A DNA stretch of 64,000 nucleotides from assembly GCA_022828595.1 (NCBI GenBank), contig JAKGHH010000008.1:6499728-6563727 (forward strand), read 5' to 3'. This document shows positions 36,101-45,900 of the stretch, one piece after another. The notes beneath the pieces were generated by a model that searched no databases, had not been told where the DNA came from, and saw only the letters and a program-made list of their open reading frames with translations. Position 1 is the stretch's first letter. The number at the start of each line of letters is the position of its first letter. The translations under genes were made by a program, and so were the position numbers. The DNA comes from Nelumbo lutea (lineage: Eukaryota > Streptophyta > Magnoliopsida > Proteales > Nelumbonaceae).

Positions 36101-39100
36101 AGAACACACCCAGGTAAGGGAGGATTCTATTGTTATTGGTTGGACTCTTGATGGTTCCTATGGTCTTTGTACCTATTATTGGCATGTTAGGAAGTTTAGA
36201 GCCTTGTCTTCTAGATTGAACATCCTGTTCTGATGGATTTTGGGATCAAGCTGATGACGGACAACCTTGTTAGGGATGGGACTGGTAGGAGTGAATTTTC
36301 ATGTTTGCCTTTGAAACTTTGGGCTGTATTAGTGTTTTAGAGCTCTGTTGACACATCTTGGTGGTTTTTAAGCTGGATCTTTGTTGTTTGTGTCCCCCCT
36401 TCCTCATTGTTATGTCCTTTTATACCTTACATTCTTTTTTTTCCTAATAAAATTTGTTTCTTATCTATAAAAAGAGCCTTGATTGAAACTTTGAGATGGG
36501 ATGGTTTTATTTCAAGTGCCATCAACACAAAACATTTGATTTGAGCTAATTGAGATTTTTTCCCCAAAAATTTGAAATAACCTTTACTCCTTCATGAGGT
36601 TTGATGGTGGATAACAAAGCTAAGCTACCCATGTTTTAAAGAATTTAAGCTTCATGTGACAACATAGGTTATGTAGTGGTGTCAATCAGCAGGTTGTCCT
36701 TCCCTCCTTCTATGAAGGAACCAAAGTTGGACATAAGACAGGTATTGATGTCCTACATTGTTATCCTTAAGATCTTTGTTAATGAAAGTTAGGGTTCCTA
36801 AGGTGCATTCAAGTAGGGCAATTGTGTCTCTCCATTTTCTTTCTTCCTGCCTCTTTCATCTGTTTTCTTCTTTATGTCCTTGAAACCTCAATTCAACTAT
36901 TTTTACCTAGGTGTGTAAAATTCATATGCATGCATACACACATGTAGCAACTCCATGTTGATGTTAAATGATGATACATAGTTTTTCTTTGTGATAATGG
37001 GTTGTTAACTCTTAATTATCTTCCTATTTTTTTCTTCCCAATTATCTTTCCATTTATTTGTCAATGGAAATTTACAAATGCTATATATTCACAAGTATAT
37101 AAGCTAGAGTTTTTTTTATAGATTTAATTTCATTCATTTATTTTCTTTACTAATTGATAATGGTAAATCTATTATGCATGAAAGTGTAACTGATAAAGAT
37201 GCAGATCTATAATGTGCCAGGCACCACTTCTAGTCAGCTAACCTTATCTAGCCACCATTTAATTTCATCCATCAGCAATGCTGTTGGATGAACATTCTGT
37301 CCACTTGTAGTTTGTTTCCAGCTCCAATCCCAGCTTATTGATCTCCCTTAAAGTATGTCTATACTTCTATGACCATGTATAGTTCCATCTTATCCAGCCT
37401 ATAGGCACATGCAAATCCCCTTCAACCAATACATCTCTGTAGTTAAGGGATTTTGCCATCTTTAATCCTTAAAAAATTTCTCACCATTCTGCCTGAGTAG
37501 AATCACTAAATCCAGAATAGAGAGTTAAAATATTTCCTTCTCAATTCCTAAACACCCTACTCCAGAAGGACCTGGATTTCTACTGCAACCATCAAAATTC
37601 ATGTTGATTCTTTATGATAAAGAAACCATCTTTATGGTGTTTTGGATTGGGAACTTCATGGTATGGAAGGAATTCCTTTAGCCAAAGAAGAGGACGTCAT
37701 AAACTGCCAATTTCTGGTAATATCATTAGTGGTAAAAGATGCAAAAGCATCCATAAAAGGAGTAGAAACACCTAATGACCTTAAGCAGGTCTCCTATACA
37801 AAATATGAAAAAAGCATGTTCAGGTTGATTAAGAATACCCCGCAGAGCTGCTTATTTGTTGAAAGACACTATTTTGCTGGACCATTAAGTAGAGAGTTGA
37901 CTGATCTAGGAACCTAACAAGAATGAGTAGTTCATTTTGGATATCAACAATACCTTGCCTCTCTGTCAAGATTTAAAAGAAAAGACAAAAGAAAGAAAGA
38001 AAACCTTGCTTTGCTGATATGGTAGAACAGTCTGCAGTGCCTAATGACTGTCCCTATCCTTAATCCATCCTATGATAACCAGTAGTGTCCGTATCCTCTT
38101 ATAGGCCATAAACACTGCTACTCTTAGATCTGTATCAGTAAGAAGAGTTCGACACTTCAGCTGTTTCTGAATCCTCTCTGCTGGAGGGTTCTGCATATGG
38201 TAGCATTACCCTATCGACAGTGTTTCTAAATACCAGTTCCCAATGTCCTTGGGTTGCCTTGGAAACAACCATCTTAGTTTAACTTGAGAATTTCCAGTGT
38301 GGGTGCCTGCTCTTCTGCATAATTGCAAATATATATTCCATTGAGTTATGCATTTAATATTACTAATAAGTAATAACAGCAATGCAGGGAAAAAAACAGT
38401 GTTTTTTTTTGTGTGTGTGTGTGTGTGTTTTCTGATTTGATATCTGGTTTATTGTTTATGTACTGTTTGTGAGCCAATTTTAAAATATTGGTTATCTGAT
38501 ATTCATGATGTGAGTTCTTGTGCAATGGTCAGCTAGATGATTTTATATTGTGATAAAGTATGATGTGATGCTGAATCTGGAAGTAGTATTTTTGCATAGG
38601 CGATGATCTTCTCTTCTATTCTTCCAGACATTTTTTCATTTCATTTTGCCTTGCCTTCTTTCTCTTATTTTAGGTTGAACATGTTTTGAGGGAGGAGAAG
38701 ACTATGGCAGCATATGACCTTGTTGAGATTTACTGTGAGCTTATTGCTGCACGACTGGCAATAATTGAGTCACAGAAGTATGTACTATGTATATACATAT
38801 GACCCTTCTTGGGTTATCCACTCTGGTCCACTATGGACATCTTGAATTTTCTGTCTACTTAAATATTTTAGAGAAGTTTTCATTTCCATACTAGAAGCCC
38901 GTTTTGTAATTTTTCTGAGAGAACATGCAGGGAGAACCTGTCAACAATGATAATTCACAAAGTTTATGACTACATTTTAACCTAGAGATAGAGAAACCAT
39001 GGGATTCCATAGAACATGAACTAATTATATTATTCTTCCTTCCTTTTGATATAATGAAACATATTCTTCTGCTTTTTTTCTCCCATTTTATGCATTTATT

Positions 39101-39847
39101 GCATCTTATGTTCTTTGTAGCTTTAATCATTGGCATATTTTTATAAGGATTTCTGTTATTTGCTTGGTTGTTATCAGCTTTTATGGTGTTGGAATTACTA
39201 CATCAATCTTCAAGATGATTTCTGTAGTTTTTCCTTCCTTTGTATGTGAAAGGGTTTTTGCATGCCCATTACTTCATTTGGGCAGTTATTTGCTTGCCAT
39301 TCATTATGCATAACCTTGTAGTGCAGCAATAAATAGGCCAAGAGGTTCTAAAGTTAGTTTTAAGCAAAAGTCAGTTGGGCATCTTTCTGTTTTTATTTGA
39401 ACTAGAGAATGACCGGCATACTAAGTACAAGACCAATCAAAGCATCCTGTTGAATTTGCTTTTTATTTATGTATTCTAATAAATTTTGTTTGTCACCCAA
39501 TTTCTATGCTGTAAATTTAGGTTCTTATTTTATTTGGTTTTTTATGTATAGATTTGTTATTTAATTTAAGAGATTAAATCAAGTTTCATTTCTAAATAAT
39601 ACCCTCTTTATGGATCCTACATCATTTGAAATGAGTTTTTTGTTTTTTTTTTCCTTTTCTTTTTAGTGGAATTAACTACTGTTAGCTTTTTTGAGAGTGG
39701 AGGTAACTAATCTTTGAGTGGATAGATGCATGTCTAAGGAAGGAAGCTTTTGTTTGAGAGTGGGAATAACCACTTTTGAGATGCTCTTTCTTGAGAAAAT
39801 AAGATGCCACTTGTTTGAAGGAGAAACTCTCCAATCTGAGGGCTTTG

Positions 39848-39903
<56 letters not shown>

Positions 39904-42900
39904 ATAAGAGATTTGGTTGGGGATTATGTTTTTTAATACAAATTTAGAGTTTACATATGAAAAAAAAGGGTTGGGGATTATGGATGGTGCAGTGTTTTGA
40001 AATTTGAAGTGTTTAGGATGAGCTTGTATATTCGATTGAGATTCTAGTTTGAAATCTCAGAAATTTTAGTAAAATGGAGAAAGTGGAGAAAATTTAGAAT
40101 TTCTTAAATTACTCAAATACCTCTAAACTTTATCTTATAAAAATTCCAAACATTTTCTTTTTTGATAGCAGATATAAAATTTATTAAAACAAAAAATTCA
40201 AGAAAGGTGATAAGAAATCACCCGAGAGTGGCTCGAGAGAAAAAAGAAACAACTATTCAACCGACCAAACCCCAACTCCACTCCCTTGAAAGCAAAAATC
40301 AGAGCACCCATCTCACAAAGCAAAAAACACCAACCCAATAAAGGACTGATGACTCCAATCCAAATCAAGGCAAGCAACAGCTCAACCATTCAGACTTGAG
40401 TTTAGCTGGATTTTAGATGGCTGTGACAGTTGTTTAAAGTGTTGAGGAAGATACTAGAGAGAGAAGAAAGGGTGAAACCCTAGTCATTTCAAGAGGACTT
40501 GGAACCATTCTAGGGTTTCAATGGGATCACTCCATAAAACACAACATGCACAGAAAATTATTACTTAAACTTTCATTCCTTATTCATCTCTTCCCATGGT
40601 AAGACGAAAGAACAATTTATAGATGCCTATATAAATAACTTTGTTTTGTAGGCACCGTTTCTAAGTGCAATTCTGTGTCTAACTTTATCATGTATCTTCT
40701 TTCGGCTGCGTTTGGAATCGGTGTAAATCAAGAACCGATGTAAAAGTTTACGCCGGTTCGATTTTGCCAGCGTTTGGAAGGAGTGTGTAATCATGATCAA
40801 CGTAAAACTCCACTCTGGTCCAGTTTTGCATGCGTTTGGATGGAGTGTAGTTTTACGTCCTGAGTCAGTGTAAAACCTTATTAAATGTAAAGTTTTGCAT
40901 TGATTATTGATGTAAATACTACATCGATAAAATCGATGTAAAACTTTTACACCGATGACATTTTACACCGATTCCAAATGCAGCCTTAAGTGTCAAGCAA
41001 ACCCTTTAGCCTTTATGCTGGTCCTAGCATCTAGTGGCAAAGATACCTAGTCAGTAGGCCTTTAGGTTGCATCCTCCCAGTGGCTATCTCAAAAGATCTT
41101 CAGTCTTCCTTGTGGATCTGTTGACTGAACTGTTATAAGAAAACGTAGTCATATGCATATGACTAAGTTTTTTTTTTCCCCAAAAAATTTTCTGTTATTG
41201 ATCATAAAAAAAAAAAAGATAGCCATATGAAAGATGTAACAGGTCACCAAGGCTATCCTATTAACGACCTTAATTTAACTAATGGTTTGATGATGGAAAG
41301 AGGAAGATGTTGGAATGGTATTGAAGTGCTATTTCTACATATTATGCTTATGGAGAATGGTTACCATGATCTCTAAATTGATAGGTGCCTATTGGGTGTT
41401 TTTGGGTTCTCCTTCTCTACTTTCTATATCTCTCTCTAGTTTTTGCAAGCAATCATCATAGACAATAATAACCTGTAAATTCTTTATCAGAGGTGTTTAT
41501 TCAACACTCCTAAGGGAATAAAACTGATCCAGGTATTTTTTTCCTTTCGTCTACATAAAAATTTGAAAATTTCTCCTTTAGAAAAACTGTCCTTTTGTGC
41601 CAAACCATCCTCGATTTCTCTCCCAAGTGGATTTCATCGTAAGTTTCTATTACCTTTTAACCATCTCATGTTTAATATGAAGGAACTCTGTGGACCAGAC
41701 TTTTGACTAGGTATCTGCTTTGATCATTTGTACAGTTTGCCACTTATTCCTTTCAAGTGATCAATTGGGAGTTGTCACCTCCATTGGAATCATTCATTTG
41801 ATTCTTTAAACCTCCTCAAAGCTTTTGGAATATGAAAAGTTTTATGCACCTATTGTTAAAACCCTGTTGTATGGTTGTTCTTTTCCCCATTTCTGGTTCT
41901 TGGGAAGTGGATGTTTGCAAATTTATATTTTTTTGAAGGGTGATAATTCAATCAACATGTTCTCATTATCTTGAAAATTCAGTTAGCATAATAATTGTGA
42001 AACGATTTCTCTTTTCAAGCCAATGACTGACATACATGATATGGCAATCACAGTTTACCCAATCTGAGCACATTCATCTGATTATTATACTCTTTATGAA
42101 ACCTCATTTTTTTTATATTATTTTAGGCCTTTTAGCAGCTATTGTCTGAAAAGCTAGACTTACTGGGTTTACTATCACATATCCAGAAACTGTCCCATCG
42201 ACTTGAAGGAGGCAATATCTAGTCTGATATTTGCATCCCCAAGATGCACAGATGTACCAGAACTCATGGAGGTCCGCAAGCATTTCACAGCAAAATATGG
42301 GAAAGAGTTTGTTGCTTCATCTCTTGAGCTGCGTCCAGAATGTGGTGTAAACCGTACTGTAAGTTGTAGATTGAGCATTCAGAGGAAGCAACTATGATTT
42401 CTAACTTAGTTTTCTTTTTAACTCATCAGGATTTATCTTGCCACGTTTCAGTTGGTTGAGAACTTATCAGCAAGAGCACCTGATGGTCAGATGAAAATTA
42501 AGATTTTGGCTGCGATTGCCCATGAACATAACATTGATTGGGATCCTAGTTCATTAGCAGATAATGACTCAAAGCCTGCTGAGGATTTTCTGGTAAGAAA
42601 GATTGACTTAACAATCAACCATTGTTTGCCTTACATTTCATTATTATAGAATTGATGACTAGTATGTTCTTTCTGAATCTGTGTAAGCAGAATGGACCAA
42701 GTACATTTGAGGCTGCCAGTAAGTTGCAAGTGGAACTTCCTGATGTACCTACCAACCCTGTCGAGCAAGAGTCATCTGTGAATGTCCCTAATAACAATGT
42801 GACCAGATCATCACCTAGTTCACACGTTTCTGCTACTCCTTATACAACAGTGCCTGCCAATCTAGCCTCAGGTGTGCAAATAATTATGCTATTTATATCC

Positions 42901-45900
42901 CTGTTTTTATGATCAATTACTTCATTGTTTTTTTTGGCATGAGAGACATGATTTCATTGTTCTTTGGTTTATCTCTTTATCTCCCAGAAAGTGGAACTGA
43001 GGGTCGAGAATTTGGACAAGCATTTCCGAAGGAGGGAAGTTTTCCTTTTCACAAGCACAACTGGAATACGGAATTCAAAGATGCAACGTCTGCTGCACAG
43101 GCAGCTGCTGAATCTGCAGAAAGAGCTAGTATTGCTGCCAGGGCAGCTGCAGAACTTTCAAGGCAATATTCCTCAAAGTCACATGGGTCACCTGGTTGTG
43201 GTTTTAGAGATGAAGGAATTACAAGTTCAACCACCCAAAAGTTGCAAGACCCTGTTGCCATAGGGTCATCAAAGATGGTGCATGATTCATCAGATTGTTC
43301 CTCATATGTCATGAATCAAGGTATGTCAAAGCAACCAAGGGCAAGGAACAAGCAAGATAACTTGCCAGGAGTCAAAGAAAGTATATACAAAGATCCTGCC
43401 TATGTTAATAGATCTAACAGCTCTGTTTCCTTGGAATCCACTACAGCTTCTGCTGCTGATCATGCATCTGTGAGTAGTCTCAGTCAAGGAGAAAGAGATT
43501 CAGAAAAAAGGTCATCTGAGACAGAGGTTGTTAACCCATATTGGCAGGCCAGAAACCCCAAGGATAGTTTAATTCGTGAAGCAAGTATCAAAAGACAATC
43601 TAACCAATCTGAGATAGAACCTAGGAACCATTTGCAACAGAATAAGAAAACTGAAAATATTAATCATTATGGAGAAGGAACCTACCCGAAACAATCTACC
43701 ATATCTGTTTCCTCTCATTCCTCTGTAAGTACTGACGATGATGATGCCACTTCCAAGTTGGATGCTGAGAAGTATAAAAGTTATGGTGGTGAGCAGTCTT
43801 TCAATGATATTGATGAAGGGCTGCAAAAAGGCACCAAGTCCTCAGACTACACTGATTATCCTCCTGCAGTTTTTGATGATTATGGTTCAGATGATGACCG
43901 TCATTTTGGGGCAAAGAACAACTATGACAGACATGGATACAACTTTTATTTCCATTCACCAGTTAGGAAATCCCCTTCTTTTGTTTCAGAAAACACAAAT
44001 AACCAGAGCCCTAGGCAAAAGAAAAATGAGGCATTGGAGGGCACTGCAGAATCACCTTTTTTCATGAAACTGAAATCCTCTTTTGGATATTTGGATAGAT
44101 CAACAAAATCTGGAGTTCTGTCACAATCGGATGACTTGTTACCTGTTACCTATGATAATTCAGATGGTCCAAGTTCTGAGAGTGAAGAGGAGAAGGATAG
44201 TTTTGAACTCCATGGAAGAACAGAGTCTAGCAGTATGCTTCATAAGCAGAATATCTTCAATGGTAGCCCAAATTCGGGCCAAAACAATAGGACATACGTG
44301 TCAACAAGATCAACTGTTGAAAAGGAAGAAAATAGAATGAAGAGAAGTTCTGTCATACGGTCCTCTTCTGATCTTTCAGAATCCAAAGAAGATCACCTTG
44401 AGAATAAACAAGAAATAAAATTCAACAATTCCAGGGAGAAATATGACCAAATCAACCTCCCCACAAAGCAGTCACCTCATAGACATACTAGATCTCCAAG
44501 AAAGTTAGATAATTTAGACCAGGAGATGCCATTGTCGTCATCTCAGTTGTCATTGACCAAGAAAACCATACCTCATGACAGTTGTGGCTCAGAACAAATG
44601 CTTAATATTACAGAAAGATTGGACATTTCAAATTTCTCAAACTCTGAGAGTGGACTGGAGTTAAATCTTGGGTCTTTAACCGGTGGCCTTCGAAATAAGG
44701 GTTACAGGAGCCCACCTTACAGAAAAATTCCTTTAGGTGATGTTTCACTTCTATCCCAACAGCATACAGCAGCAGATGCTCCTTCCATCACCAATGTTTC
44801 CCCAGTAATCAGGAGTTCCCTCAATTCTGAAGAATGTTATGAGGGGTCAAATGATCAGGATTCATATAGCAATGATACCAAGGACTTGTCCCAACACCAA
44901 ACTGATGGTAGAAAAAGTTACAGAGGTAGCAGGCTTTCTCAAGGGATAAAAGATTCTCTTGAACAGTCTGAGCCTTGTGGTGAGGAGTCCAACAGCCAGA
45001 AAATGCAAATAAAAGATCATAAAATGTCAAGCATAAGAACTTCAAAGACATATTTTGATTCAAATGGTGATGATTCCAAGGAAGTAACCCTGCACCAATC
45101 TGTTGGGAGCAAAAGTTATGCAGGCAGCAGACTTTCTCGCAGTACAAAGGGTTCTCCTAAACAGTCTGAAATAGGTAAAGTTTCAAGGCTTACAGTTGGA
45201 AATCAAGTGCCAACTAATTCTGAGTTTGGCACTGGAAGGAAACCTTCTTCACAGGATTCTTTTGCAGCTGAACCTCTTTCAAGGTTTGAATCCAAGACAA
45301 TGAGCACAGATGGAGAAGGTTCTAAGTTTCTAAGGACTAATATACCAGTTGAACGGGAACCTTTTAAATCTATGCCAAAGCCCAAAGTCTCAGTGCATAA
45401 AGAAGCTAGGGGTTCCTATGCAGCTCAACCTCATTCTGTTTCTCAGTTCCAGGTGACAAGCTCAGAAAGCAGAGATGATTGTAAGCCACTGAGAACTAGT
45501 TTGCCAGCTGAACAAAAAACTTACGAGTCTCTACGTGAGTCCAAATTTTCAGAACGTAAGGAATTGAGCACTTCCTTTGCAAATGAACCTGCTAGTAAGT
45601 TTCTGTCCCAGGCAGCAAGTTCAGAGAGCAGAAGTGAATCTAAGTTTCCAAAGGACAGCTCATCAATTGAACAATACTCTTCTAAGCTCATTCCAGAATC
45701 CAAATTCTCAGTGCTTAAGGAAAGCAGATTGGACTTACGTCAAGCAAGTTCAGCTGTGGAACAGCCCTCAAATCCACAAAAAACACTACCATCAGGGAGT
45801 GGTGAAAGTTCAAAGATATCAGGTTCAAATGAGGGATCGGTGTCAAGAGAGAACTTGCCAAAGAAGGCAAGCCATGTCCACCCGAAGCTTCCAGACTATG

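Larger units (their letters stand above)
18550..38673 (+). other. Giant second intron of the IST1-like gene (~20.1 kb)
   Basis: The donor is CGG|GTATGT at 18550 and the acceptor TTTTAG ends at 38673. Exon 2 ends, and exon 3 begins, at a codon boundary, joining RIR to VEH as in homologues. The intron contains at least six LINE copies or fragments, one Copia element, a Gypsy-like remnant, two hAT elements, a foldback MITE and microsatellites. Confidence 0.88.
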
